22,175 nt of DNA. Origin: M3007 sp032115775 (GTDB lineage Bacteria > Bacteroidota > Bacteroidia > Chitinophagales > Saprospiraceae). The position numbers and the translations under genes were made by a program. The DNA is taken from contig JAUMBL010000102.1 in the NCBI GenBank assembly GCA_032115775.1, positions 1 to 22,175 on the forward strand, read 5' to 3'. Below are positions 13,380 to 22,175 of the stretch, piece after piece (position 1 is the first letter of the stretch; every line of letters starts with the position of its first letter). The notes beneath the pieces were generated by a model. That model was not told the DNA's origin, made no database searches, and saw nothing but the letters and a program-made list of their open reading frames with translations.

Positions 13380-16300
13380 TCAACGCAACAACGTCACATT
13401 CCCCTTCGCCTCATACACCTCCTGACCCGGACAAACCGCCCGAATGTACCAGCCGTAACTGTCGGGCATAGCCGGACTGCTCCCAAACTGACCATCCCAG
13501 CCGGTATGCTGCACTTCTTCGGTCTCGTACATCTTTTCCCCCCAGCGGTTAAATACGGTGAAGTACAACTCGGTCACGTTTACCGTGCGGGCACGGAAAA
13601 AATCATTGAACCCATCTCCATTCGGGGAAAAAGAAGTCGGCAGAAAAATGTAAGGCGGCCCGCAGGGTATCTCCAACACGGTCAGGCGTGTGGAAGCCTC
13701 GGCCGTACAACCCGTCGCCAAATCGGTCACGGTCACCGAATAGGTCGTAGAAACCGACGGAATCACCCGCACGGTGTCGTTGTCGGCCGGCGGCAAAACC
13801 TCCGGCGACCACTGATAGGAATAAGCGCTACCGCCGGATGCAAGGGCAACCAAAACCGCCGTGTCGCCCAACACCAGGGTGTCGGATCCGGCAATCGAAA
13901 CGTCCACTGATACATTCGCCGCCAATACCTGAATCGCCGCGACTTCCGTACAGCCGTACTGATTGGTTGCCGTAACAGTGTAAATCGTATTCCCCACAGG
14001 GGTAATTAACGGATCTGCAACCGGGGGCAAATCCGGACTCCAACTGTAGGTAAGCGTATCCCCCGGATTCAAATTGCCGATTTGCAACCGAATCGGCGCG
14101 TCGTCGCACACAATGCGCAACGGATCGTAGTCTAAAGCAAGCTGCCGGTTGCGCACCAACACGGAATCTACCGCCGGACACGGCGTACCCACCGTGCGCA
14201 CGTAATACCAACGATCGCCGGAACTCGGCGTCACCGTCAGCAGGACGCCCGTCCCCAAAATATTTACAAACGAGGAGGTATCCGACCACTGAATATTCTG
14301 ACTGGTCGTGGAAATCACTTCGAGCACAACCGGCGTGCCGGCGCAAACCACCGTATCTCCAGTCGCCGCAATAACATCGCCCGGCTGGGGAATCACCCAT
14401 ACGGACTGTATCACCGAACACAGCCCCGCGGTAATGGTAACCTGATACAAGGTCGGCGCCAACGGGGATACCAAAGGATTGCCCGCCAGGGAATCCAAGC
14501 CCGGGTCGGGCGGCTGTGCGCTCCATATATAGTCGTAGTCCGGATTGAAATCCGGATTCAACGAAATTTGTCCTCCCGGACAAAACACAAGCGTATCCGC
14601 CAGGGTGTCGGTCACGATATCCACGGAAATCCAGCGAACCAGACTGTCCGTACAACCTTTGATATCCGTCACAACTAACTGAACAAGCAGGCTGTCGCCG
14701 CCCGGAATCGTCAGCACCGGATTTTGCTCGTTCGAGCTTGCACCCGGCGGGGTAAAGACCCACTGCCAACTGAGCAACGGTTCGGTATGCTGGGTTAAAT
14801 CCGTAAACTGCAAGCCAGCCTCCAGCAGGCAATCGGTAATCTCCACGCCGAAATCCGCCTGAACTTTCGGCGCATCAGATACCTGAATTTCCTGGGTGTA
14901 ATCCGTCACGCAGTCTGCCGCCGGTGTAAATCGAACAATATACGTGCCGGCAGCCGGATAGACGTGCACGACCGTGTCGCCGGTCGCCGTGGCGCCGTCG
15001 CCCAACGACCACACACCCGGGTATCCACTGAGGTTAATCAGGGTCACCTGCAAGCCTGCGCATAAATCAATCTGAAAATTATTAGCCTCCAGCACATCCA
15101 CCGGCTCAATGACAAGGGGTACCGTGAGGGTATCCGCGCACCCGTACTGATTGGAAACGACCAGCGTGACAAGGTAGGCGCCATTCGGGCCTAAAAAACC
15201 TGCCGCAACCTGATCGGAATTAATCACCTGCACCAACGTGCTGTTCACGCTCCACTGATAACTCAAGATATCGCCTGGATGCTGATTAACAGCCGTCAAC
15301 ACAATCGTATCGCCTGCGCAGTTGGCGCCCGGCTCCGCTTCGATCCGCACATCCAACAGGGTGTTCAGCAGGCGGGCGGTATCGCTGGAAGGACAGCCGA
15401 AGGCAATGTCGGTTCCGGTGACGTACACGCACAGGGCAGAATCGGGCGGGAGCGCCAACGGCAAGGCGCCGTCAAAAGGAGCGCCATCGCAAAAAAACCA
15501 GGCCACATTGTCAAATCCGGCAGGATTTTCAATCTCCAAAACCAGCGAATCGGCACATACCAGCAGGCTGTCGCCAGCCAGGGCGATCTGCAAGGTCGGC
15601 GCCCGGAAAATAGTGACCGACTGGGTGTCTAAGCACATATCAAAACCGCCGACAAGGGTGTAAACTGTCGTTTCAACCCCGGTTGCAATGGCAATAAAAG
15701 GAAAATTGGTCAGATCCAGGCCGCTCGTCGGCGTCCAGTTATACTGCCAGGAAGAATCGCCGCTCACCGTGAGGAGCACGGGCTCGCCGGCACAGGCGGA
15801 GTCGGAGGGACTAAGGGCGATCGAAAACGCCGGCGGAAACGGCAGGCTGATTTGACGGATCGCCGTATCCACGCATCCGGTGTTGGTGCGCACCACCAAC
15901 AGGACGTCCAGTACCGTACCGCCCGGATAGGTCAGGATATGAGGCCCGACGGTATTGAAGGACAGGGTATCGTTGTTGCCAATCACCGTCCAGTCCCAAG
16001 ATTGAAAATCGGCGGGGGGCAGGACGGCAGAATTGTCGTTCAGGGCAATTTTCACCAAATTGCTATCGCTATCGCACGCGCGAATCATCCAACTGATGCC
16101 TGCCGACAAGGTGGAATCGGAAGACACGGTAATAATCTGGACGTAAGGCGCCACGCAGGGCGTATCCGGGGTAAAAGTAACCGTATAATTTCCCGTAGCA
16201 TCGTAAAAATGCGTCACCGAATCCAGCGCACTACCGGTATTATCCCCAAAATCCCAGACGCCGGTATAGCCGCTGTTGTTGACAAAAGTCGCTTCAAGTC

Positions 16301-18128
16301 CTTTGCAAAGATCCAAGAGGAAGTCCGCGGGCGTCAGCGTATCAGCAGGAAGGAGCTGGAGCGTCGCGGTCGCCGTATCGGCGCATCCAAACTGATTTTC
16401 AGCGACGAGCGTGATCAAATACGTTCCGTCCGGACCGAAAAAACCCGCGATCGGCTGGCCGTTGCCAATAATTTGCAAGCCGGACGGCTGCGCGCTCCAT
16501 TGATAATCCAACACCCCACCGGCCTGGAACGTCTGGGCGTTCACAAAAATCGTGTCGGATTCACAGTTCGTACCGGCATCAATTTGTATTTCAATATCCG
16601 CCCGCGCGTTGAAGAAGAAGGCGGTATCACGGGAAAAACATCCGAGCTGTACATCCTCGCCCGTCACATACAAACACAAAACCGTGTCCGGCGGCAGCGC
16701 GAGCAACAGCGTCGGATCCACTGGCTGCCCATTGCAAAAAAACCATTGAACGTTCGTAAATCCAATCGGATCCAGGATTTCCAAAAGCACGGAATCGCGA
16801 CAACTGGCCAGACTGTCGCCCGCAGCGGCAATCTGTATGCCCGGTGCGCGATAAATCGTCACGGTGTCCCGATCCACACAAAGATCAAGCGCCGCCGTTA
16901 ATATATAGGTGGTGGTCTCTGTGCCGCTCGCCACCGCGCTAAACGGGAAACCCGACAAATCCAGTCCGGACGTAGGCGCCCAGCCATAACTGTAAGTCGT
17001 ATCCCCGGTTACGGTGAGCAGCACCGGTTCGCCCGGACAGGCCGTGTCCGAGGGGCTGACCGAAATCTCAATCTGCGGCGGCACAGGCAAGGTGTAAAAC
17101 AACTCCGCCGTGTCCTTGCAACCGGTACTCGAACCGACCACCAGCCGGACAATGCCGGACTCGCCGCCCGCCAACGTCAAAGTATGCGGCCCCTGGGTAT
17201 CGTACGCCGCCAGGCCGTTGCTCCAAGTCGCCAGCCAATTCCAGGAATTAAGTACCCCCGGCGGAGGAACCGACGACTGATCCGTCAGCACGACCGTAAC
17301 CCGGTTAGAATCGCTCGAACAATCCGTCACAACAAAATCAAAATCCGCCACCGGTCCCAGCGTGTCGGATATACTCGCCCCGCCGATCGTCGTACAACCG
17401 CGGTTGTCGGTCACAGAAACTGTATAAAAGCCCGGCGCCAGACTGGTAATGGCGCTGCTGGTATCGGTATTGGACGCCGGATTGGGAACGCTCCAGACAA
17501 AGGTATAGGGCGGCTGACCGGACGAGGCAGTCGCCACTGCCGAACCGGTCGCAAATCCAAAACAAGAGGCCTCCACGCTGTCGAGGCGAACCTTAATCTG
17601 CTCATGCGCCAGAATATTGCCGCAGGCCACACCTACGCACCCGGACGTCTGATCCGTCACCGTTACACAAACAGTCGTGCCGGCAGGGATACCGGTAATT
17701 TGGATGCCCGATCCGAGATTGGGCGACCACTGATACGCATAATTACCGCCGACAGGAAGGGTCACCGCCGTCGCCGTGCCGTTGTCCACGCCCGGGCAAA
17801 GCGCCTTGGTCAGCAGCAATTGTACCTGCAGGCTATCCGTCTCCGGAACCTGAATCGTCTGCGCAGCGGTCTGACTGGCGGCATCGGTTACCGTAACGGT
17901 ATAAGCGCCGGGCGCCAGATTAAACAGCGCAGGCCCGCTCGCACCATGGCTCCACGCATATTGGTAGGGCGCGGCGCCGCCCGAAGCGGCCACCTCAATC
18001 GCGCCGTTATTGCCATTACATGCGCCCGCGACGGACAGCACGGTTATTTGCAGACCTTGTTGCGCCCACACGGAAAAGGATGGGATCCCAAAATACAGGA
18101 GGAGCGGTAGTAAGGATAAATTTCTCAA
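13380..18128 (-). CDS. Large SprB-repeat surface adhesin with type B T9SS sorting domain
   Basis: A 1582-residue exported protein. The signal peptide is MRNLSLLPLLLYFGIPSFSV-WAQ. A SprB-type repeat follows (NGNNGAIEVAASGGAAPYQYAWS...YTVTVTD, about 37-82), then many Ig/PKD-like modules. The last 93 residues (about 1490-1582) are a gliding-motility-associated C-terminal domain: IFLPTSFSPNGDGFNDFF, VFNRWGEKMY, GWDGQF, ending GNVTLLR. That domain marks cargo of the type IX secretion system and of SprF/PorP-type partners. Residues about 261-678 and 679-1087 are a large internal duplication. The start is TTG at 18128: an in-frame TAA lies five codons upstream, no ATG occurs between it and the signal peptide, and the peptide begins right there. 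The gene is third in the locus, 100 bases after the OmpA-family gene. It probably mediates adhesion or gliding; the ligand is unknown. Confidence 0.92.
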   Translation of the reverse strand: MRNLSLLPLLLYFGIPSFSVWAQQGLQITVLSVAGACNGNNGAIEVAASGGAAPYQYAWSHGASGPALFNLAPGAYTVTVTDAASQTAAQTIQVPETDSLQVQLLLTKALCPGVDNGTATAVTLPVGGNYAYQWSPNLGSGIQITGIPAGTTVCVTVTDQTSGCVGVACGNILAHEQIKVRLDSVEASCFGFATGSAVATASSGQPPYTFVWSVPNPASNTDTSSAITSLAPGFYTVSVTDNRGCTTIGGASISDTLGPVADFDFVVTDCSSDSNRVTVVLTDQSSVPPPGVLNSWNWLATWSNGLAAYDTQGPHTLTLAGGESGIVRLVVGSSTGCKDTAELFYTLPVPPQIEISVSPSDTACPGEPVLLTVTGDTTYSYGWAPTSGLDLSGFPFSAVASGTETTTYILTAALDLCVDRDTVTIYRAPGIQIAAAGDSLASCRDSVLLEILDPIGFTNVQWFFCNGQPVDPTLLLALPPDTVLCLYVTGEDVQLGCFSRDTAFFFNARADIEIQIDAGTNCESDTIFVNAQTFQAGGVLDYQWSAQPSGLQIIGNGQPIAGFFGPDGTYLITLVAENQFGCADTATATLQLLPADTLTPADFLLDLCKGLEATFVNNSGYTGVWDFGDNTGSALDSVTHFYDATGNYTVTFTPDTPCVAPYVQIITVSSDSTLSAGISWMIRACDSDSNLVKIALNDNSAVLPPADFQSWDWTVIGNNDTLSFNTVGPHILTYPGGTVLDVLLVVRTNTGCVDTAIRQISLPFPPAFSIALSPSDSACAGEPVLLTVSGDSSWQYNWTPTSGLDLTNFPFIAIATGVETTVYTLVGGFDMCLDTQSVTIFRAPTLQIALAGDSLLVCADSLVLEIENPAGFDNVAWFFCDGAPFDGALPLALPPDSALCVYVTGTDIAFGCPSSDTARLLNTLLDVRIEAEPGANCAGDTIVLTAVNQHPGDILSYQWSVNSTLVQVINSDQVAAGFLGPNGAYLVTLVVSNQYGCADTLTVPLVIEPVDVLEANNFQIDLCAGLQVTLINLSGYPGVWSLGDGATATGDTVVHVYPAAGTYIVRFTPAADCVTDYTQEIQVSDAPKVQADFGVEITDCLLEAGLQFTDLTQHTEPLLSWQWVFTPPGASSNEQNPVLTIPGGDSLLVQLVVTDIKGCTDSLVRWISVDIVTDTLADTLVFCPGGQISLNPDFNPDYDYIWSAQPPDPGLDSLAGNPLVSPLAPTLYQVTITAGLCSVIQSVWVIPQPGDVIAATGDTVVCAGTPVVLEVISTTSQNIQWSDTSSFVNILGTGVLLTVTPSSGDRWYYVRTVGTPCPAVDSVLVRNRQLALDYDPLRIVCDDAPIRLQIGNLNPGDTLTYSWSPDLPPVADPLITPVGNTIYTVTATNQYGCTEVAAIQVLAANVSVDVSIAGSDTLVLGDTAVLVALASGGSAYSYQWSPEVLPPADNDTVRVIPSVSTTYSVTVTDLATGCTAEASTRLTVLEIPCGPPYIFLPTSFSPNGDGFNDFFRARTVNVTELYFTVFNRWGEKMYETEEVQHTGWDGQFGSSPAMPDSYGWYIRAVCPGQEVYEAKGNVTLLR

Positions 18129-18139
18129 CTTCGGATTAC

Positions 18140-18228
18140 GGATTTAGCGGATTCTGCGAATTCCGCGGATTCTGCGGGAACCCAAATCTCCGGGTTCTGC
18201 GGGTTCTGCGAATTCTGCGGGATCTCCA
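18140..18228. repeat. Degenerate ~10-bp GGATTCTGCG repeats
   Basis: GGATTCTGCG, AATTCCGCG, GATTCTGCGG, GGGTTCTGCG, GGGTTCTGCG and AATTCTGCGG follow each other imperfectly. They fill the gap between the OmpA-family stop (18229) and the adhesin start (18128). The run is low-complexity, with no coding potential in a consistent frame. It lies directly upstream of the TTG start and leaves little room for an independent promoter. Confidence 0.75.
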
Positions 18229-21069
18229 TTACGGGTTGCGGTTTTCTTCACAGGGCGTTAATTGCGGCGTTTCGGGCACAAAAATCCGGGGTTTTATCAC
18301 CACGCCGACTACTTCCACCCGTCGTTCGTGGGAGGCTTCCGCGCTAAACACCGAATAGCGGCGGTCTTTAGGGTTTGCACTCACACTGGGCGGCGCGAGC
18401 GCGGCGCCGTTCGGCTCGCGACCGACGCGCAATTGCGGGGTGTCGCCTTCTCGGAGTTTATTCAAGCCGGGGAACCGTCGGAAGTGATTATCCACACAGG
18501 CAATGCGCCGCTCGGTCAGATTAAAATTATAATCCGGCAAACCCCTGGTTTTTTTAGGCCCTAGCGGCGAAGCGTACCCCTTCAATATAATCGTCACGGT
18601 ATCCCGGTCTTCTATCAAGGTGTTTGTCAGTTCTTCCGTAAAAATACGCAATTTCAAGTACTCCCGCTCCACGGAATCACGGAAAAACTCCCGCACTTTT
18701 GCCGCAGCGACCGCCGTATCGCCGGGCGGCATCCCGGCTGTATGCGACTGAACAAACTCCTCCATCCGCGGAGCATACACTTCGTAGCTTTCGTTGTACG
18801 GAATACTCGTGGCAACGTCATAGGAGCGCGGCACGGGTCGGTCGTTATCAAAATACAATTTTATGGGAAAATAATCCTCCGGACGGGCAGGCCGGAGGTA
18901 TAATTGAACCCGAAACGTGTCAAAAGGCTGAACGGTATATTCCGGAATCAAAAACTCCTGATCCCCGTAGTCCGGCCCGCGCTTAAATCGCGGCCTGGAC
19001 GCATATACATGATAGCGCTTACCGTATTCTACATATTCGGAGTAAAGATTGCCAGTCAGGTTGGTGGTACTCTTATACTGATCTTGACCGCCTCTATTCA
19101 ACTTAACCTGGCAAATCGTGATGCTGTCGAGCGGTTCTAAAGTAATTTCATGGAAAACCTCCACAATCAGGAATACCCCCCGCAAGAGATACAAATCGCG
19201 TTCAATCACCGTATCCTTTTCTAAGTCCGGATCCAGGCGCGTATCCACCTGCGTGCTGTCGCTGTAATACCCGGTTTTGGAGACCCTAAACTGGTACCGG
19301 CGGTTGAACGCAAGTGGAAATTCATACAAATTGGAATTCTCCGATTCTTTATACACCGCAGCCGATTTATCGCCCGAATCCTGCAGCGCACCCTGGGTGT
19401 AGGTAATCGGCGCCTGATCCTGCAGGTCGAATATACGCACCTTCAGCGCCACGTTTACCGGCCGGAGACGGTAGGTTTTTTCGAGGGTTTCGCAAAAATA
19501 CGGCGGCGTTTCGAAGGTATCCCGGCTTGCCATGAAAAAAGGCGCGTCCACTTCCACCATGTATTTCGTGCCCGGCTGGAGTTTGTAGCTTGCCCGTCCG
19601 CCCGCCTCAGCGGCCTTCGGAACCGCCGTCTTTCTGCCCTGCGCATCCAGTAGAAATAATTGAATATCCGGATCGGCAATCGGCCGGCCGGTTTTGGCGT
19701 CCAGCGCTTGTACGGACACGGCAGGTTCGGTCAGGCAGGCCCGGTACAAATCGTAACAACAAATCGTGTCTTTTGAAAAAATATTGCCGCCGCGGTTGGA
19801 GGCGAAGTAGGCCGTGTTGTTGTCCTGGGTTTTTATAAAACAAATTTCATTAAATCGACTATTAATGGTGTTGCCGACGTTTTGCGGCGGATCAAACTGC
19901 CATTCGGCGCCTTTCGCGCGGAAAATATCCTGACCGCCGAAGCCGCGGTGACCATCGCTGCTAAAATATAGATGCCCACTCTCCCGGTCGTAAAAAGGCG
20001 TAAATTCGTTGCCCGGGGTATTGATTTCGTCGCCTAGCCGCGCAGGCTCCCCGATGCCGTCGGATCGGATCGGCGCCGCCCAAATATCCATGCCTCGGCT
20101 GCCGGGTCGGTTGCTGACAAAGTACAAAAACTGGCGGCGATCGGGCAATACGGCAATGCGCGGCTGGGTGGTGGAGTAGCCCTCCGCATTGATCGGCGCC
20201 GGTAATTTAACGGGCGGCCCCCAAGAGATCCCAATCCGCTCCCGGGCGTACAAATCGCAGCGGATATCCGCCTCCCCCACGTACTTACAGATTGTGTAAT
20301 AGAGCGTCTGGCCGTCCGGAGAGAAAGCGGCGTGCGCCGTATGGAACTCGGACTCGTTGAATCCCTCTACTTTAGGCCGTATCGTATCGGCATCCAGCGC
20401 GGCGGAAAGTACTTTGATCAACTCCCGCTTGGGCTGGCGTTCGTCTTTTTCATAAGGAAAACTAAACGAGGCATAGTACAACGTATCCTCCCGGACATCC
20501 AAGGCGTATTCAGAGTAAAAAAAATCGTTCAGCCCGCCGCTCAGCGGTTCCAGGGAATAAACCGGCAAGGGTGCCGTGCCGGGTTGCCGTATCCAGCGAA
20601 TGTCATCCAGCCCTCTCTGCACCTCAGCGCGCAACTCCGGGCCAACACCCGAACCGGACAGCAGGCGCTGGTACAGATTTTCCGCACCCGCCAAATCTCC
20701 GCGCAACATCTTGATGGCAGCCAGCCGATTCAGTACCGCCGGGTCGTTTTTTCGAGCCTCCAACGATAAAAGACGGGTATAGGCGTTTTCCGACTCGACC
20801 AACAAATACACCGCCGCCGCCGCATCGCCGTAGCCGTCGTAGGCTTTCGCGTTGGCGCTGTCCGAGCCAATCGCCAGACCATAGTATTTCATGGCGGCAA
20901 AAAAATCAAGACCCTGTATAGACTTATCCCCGCGTCGCTCCAATGCGTCCGCCCGCGCGCCGCGCCCCAAACCGCCGCCGATCTTATCCACGTTGGTATC
21001 TTTCTGCTGAGCCTGCACTACCGCCTGGCACAACATCATTAATACAAAAAGATGCGCAATCTTCAACAT
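18229..21069 (-). CDS. OmpA-family protein with TPR and PD40 propeller (T9SS PorE-like architecture)
   Basis: A 946-residue exported protein with signal peptide MLKIAHLFVLMMLCQAVVQA. The order of parts is a TPR-like helical region (about 40-155), WD40-like PD40 beta-propeller strands (about 185-440, e.g. AAFSPDGQTLYYT, LYFSSDGHRGFGGQDIF, AYFASNRGG), a carboxypeptidase-regulatory/beta-sandwich region (about 447-540, with further sandwich modules to about 720), and a C-terminal OmpA-like peptidoglycan-binding domain. The OmpA domain starts at PIKLYFDNDRPVP and contains LKGYASPLG...YNFNLTERRIACV and ERRVEVV. It is interrupted by a long helical segment, making it larger than usual. TPR-PD40-CarbReg-OmpA is the layout of PorE-type T9SS-associated proteins. 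It lies 22 bases after the PorP/SprF gene and before the adhesin, consistent with a periplasmic partner of that secretion route. Confidence 0.85.
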   Translation of the reverse strand: MLKIAHLFVLMMLCQAVVQAQQKDTNVDKIGGGLGRGARADALERRGDKSIQGLDFFAAMKYYGLAIGSDSANAKAYDGYGDAAAAVYLLVESENAYTRLLSLEARKNDPAVLNRLAAIKMLRGDLAGAENLYQRLLSGSGVGPELRAEVQRGLDDIRWIRQPGTAPLPVYSLEPLSGGLNDFFYSEYALDVREDTLYYASFSFPYEKDERQPKRELIKVLSAALDADTIRPKVEGFNESEFHTAHAAFSPDGQTLYYTICKYVGEADIRCDLYARERIGISWGPPVKLPAPINAEGYSTTQPRIAVLPDRRQFLYFVSNRPGSRGMDIWAAPIRSDGIGEPARLGDEINTPGNEFTPFYDRESGHLYFSSDGHRGFGGQDIFRAKGAEWQFDPPQNVGNTINSRFNEICFIKTQDNNTAYFASNRGGNIFSKDTICCYDLYRACLTEPAVSVQALDAKTGRPIADPDIQLFLLDAQGRKTAVPKAAEAGGRASYKLQPGTKYMVEVDAPFFMASRDTFETPPYFCETLEKTYRLRPVNVALKVRIFDLQDQAPITYTQGALQDSGDKSAAVYKESENSNLYEFPLAFNRRYQFRVSKTGYYSDSTQVDTRLDPDLEKDTVIERDLYLLRGVFLIVEVFHEITLEPLDSITICQVKLNRGGQDQYKSTTNLTGNLYSEYVEYGKRYHVYASRPRFKRGPDYGDQEFLIPEYTVQPFDTFRVQLYLRPARPEDYFPIKLYFDNDRPVPRSYDVATSIPYNESYEVYAPRMEEFVQSHTAGMPPGDTAVAAAKVREFFRDSVEREYLKLRIFTEELTNTLIEDRDTVTIILKGYASPLGPKKTRGLPDYNFNLTERRIACVDNHFRRFPGLNKLREGDTPQLRVGREPNGAALAPPSVSANPKDRRYSVFSAEASHERRVEVVGVVIKPRIFVPETPQLTPCEENRNP

Positions 21070-21091
21070 AACTTATTTGGAAACAACGTGA

Positions 21092-22132
21092 TTAAATAAT
21101 AGGACAAGACTTGAACGGCGCGGGTTTGACGCGGTACAAGCGGTACACAAGCGATAATTCAGGGCCGCCCCGCCGCTCGGTGGCCACCTTAAACTGCGAA
21201 ACGTTGATGTCATAAGAAAATCCCAATACCCAGGTCTTCCAGTGCGCCTCCACATGCGGAATCACCGCATCGTTAAACCTAGACCGATAATTGACGCCCA
21301 ATTGCAACGCCAGCTCTTTGTAACTCTCGCGAACTAAATGTACGCGCCCCGCAAAACCCCACAAGGTCTGCTCGTACCCGCCCTGTTTTTGGTAAACCAG
21401 CAGGCCGACCGCATCCAAATCCGCTGACACCTGCACCGCCCCCATGACGTACACCGCCGTGCGCACACCCAGCCGAATATCCTCGCCGGTCTCCCAAAAA
21501 TCAAAATCCGGCCGGTTAATATGATGAAACGCCAACCCGGCATCCACCTTGCTGCGCGTCACAATACCCTGATAACGATAATTTATGCCTGCGCTCAAAT
21601 CAAAATAGCGCAAAGGCGGGCCAATATTCAGCAAATCTTCCATCGTCGGCGCCGCCGGATCGAAAATGCCGCCGACCCACTGGGCGTCCGTTGTCAGGTT
21701 CGCCGTAGAAAGCGATCGCTGTCCGAAAGCCGGCAGCACTCCCGCCGATAAATAGTGGTTCTGCGCGATCGGGCGGACGTAACTCAAGGGTAGGCCAATC
21801 CGAACAGTAGTCAATTTAAGCGTTCCCTGCTGGTCAAAATTAAGCAGCAACCCACCCGTAAAATATTGGTCGTAGCGCTGCTTCTGATGGTAAAACTTGC
21901 GCTCTACACTCCCGGAAAAGGTCGTGTACGGCACCCGCACGTTCCGCCATTGGTCGCGCAGGTTCACCGCCGCCCGAACGTCGCCGCCAAAAATTCCCGC
22001 CAAACCCGGACTCACTACCAGCGGCGCATTCGCCAATTGCGAAAAATGCAGATCCTGCGTTTGCGCAGTTTGCGCCGCCCAAAACAAACACGCTGCCAGA
22101 GCGCTTTTCCGGAAAAAACTACTTTTTCTCAC
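21092..22132 (-). CDS. PorP/SprF family type IX secretion-associated membrane protein
   Basis: A 346-residue protein with signal peptide MRKSSFFRKSALAACLFWAAQ and then QDLHFSQLANAPLVVSPGLAGIF...VNLRDQWRNVRVPYTTFSGSVE. That is the hallmark opening of PorP/SprF proteins (HFSQ, N-P-G, R-QW). The rest is alternating amphipathic strands typical of an outer-membrane beta-barrel. The start codon is GTG at 22132: an in-frame TAA lies five codons upstream and the signal sequence begins at the GTG. SprF-type proteins are needed to export or anchor SprB-type adhesins, which fits the large adhesin two genes downstream. The upstream 43 bases are nearly pure A/T, so the promoter may lie there or beyond the window edge. 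Confidence 0.92.
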   Translation of the reverse strand: MRKSSFFRKSALAACLFWAAQTAQTQDLHFSQLANAPLVVSPGLAGIFGGDVRAAVNLRDQWRNVRVPYTTFSGSVERKFYHQKQRYDQYFTGGLLLNFDQQGTLKLTTVRIGLPLSYVRPIAQNHYLSAGVLPAFGQRSLSTANLTTDAQWVGGIFDPAAPTMEDLLNIGPPLRYFDLSAGINYRYQGIVTRSKVDAGLAFHHINRPDFDFWETGEDIRLGVRTAVYVMGAVQVSADLDAVGLLVYQKQGGYEQTLWGFAGRVHLVRESYKELALQLGVNYRSRFNDAVIPHVEAHWKTWVLGFSYDINVSQFKVATERRGGPELSLVYRLYRVKPAPFKSCPII

Positions 22133-22175
22133 AAATACCTGATTTTATATTTTTTATATATTATTTTTAAAAAAA

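Overview
The window looks like a chromosomal segment of a Bacteroidota bacterium, probably a Saprospiria/Chitinophagia-type lineage (the class is inference). Four things point there. Promoters match the Bacteroidota -7 box TAnnTTTG (TATCTTTG before tRNA-Glu, TAATTTTG before leuS). There is a PorP/SprF - OmpA/PD40 - SprB-like adhesin locus with a type B T9SS sorting domain. The leucyl-tRNA synthetase has Bacteroidota-style sequence around its KMSKS region. Intergenic DNA carries several families of small palindromic repeats.

Layout, left to right. 1-578 (minus): 5' part of a lipoprotein gene cut by the window edge. 641-760: three ~50-bp repeat units with a CCCCGAAGGGG palindrome. 779-2263 and 2277-5414 (minus): a class V aminotransferase-fold (cysteine desulfurase-like) enzyme downstream of leuS, apparently one operon. 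LeuRS is 1045 residues long, with a roughly 115-residue nuclease-like insertion just before the KMSKS part. 5714-7189: four tandem units of ~434 bp with no convincing protein gene. Each carries an inverted repeat (GGACA-N13-TGTCC), a promoter-like box, a ~105-nt A-rich transcribed segment and an intrinsic terminator. I read this as an array of four paralogous small-RNA genes and consider it the most novel part of the window. 7243-10781 (minus): a DUF350 / zinc-ribbon DUF4178 / small Cys-containing exported protein / membrane-anchored spermidine-synthase-like cluster, interrupted by two more copies of the CCCCGAAGGGG repeat. 10927-12744 (plus): a UbiD-family prFMN decarboxylase. 12835-12909 (plus): tRNA-Glu(UUC) with promoter and terminator. 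12969-13084: a REPIN-like pair of inverted palindromes. 13120-22132 (minus): the T9SS/gliding-type locus, with PorP/SprF-like protein (GTG start), OmpA-family PD40 protein and a 1582-residue SprB-repeat adhesin (TTG start), ended by a hairpin terminator.

How the parts may work together. The right-hand locus fits a surface-adhesin module: a PorP/SprF-family outer-membrane partner, a periplasmic peptidoglycan-binding-type OmpA/PD40 protein, and a large T9SS cargo. The DUF350/DUF4178/aminopropyltransferase cluster is a membrane-associated system of unknown function, probably linked to polyamines. The small-RNA array lies in the gap between leuS and this cluster, transcribed divergently from leuS and toward the minus-strand cluster. 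Its role is unknown. All functional statements rest on sequence reading and recall of families; no database search was possible.
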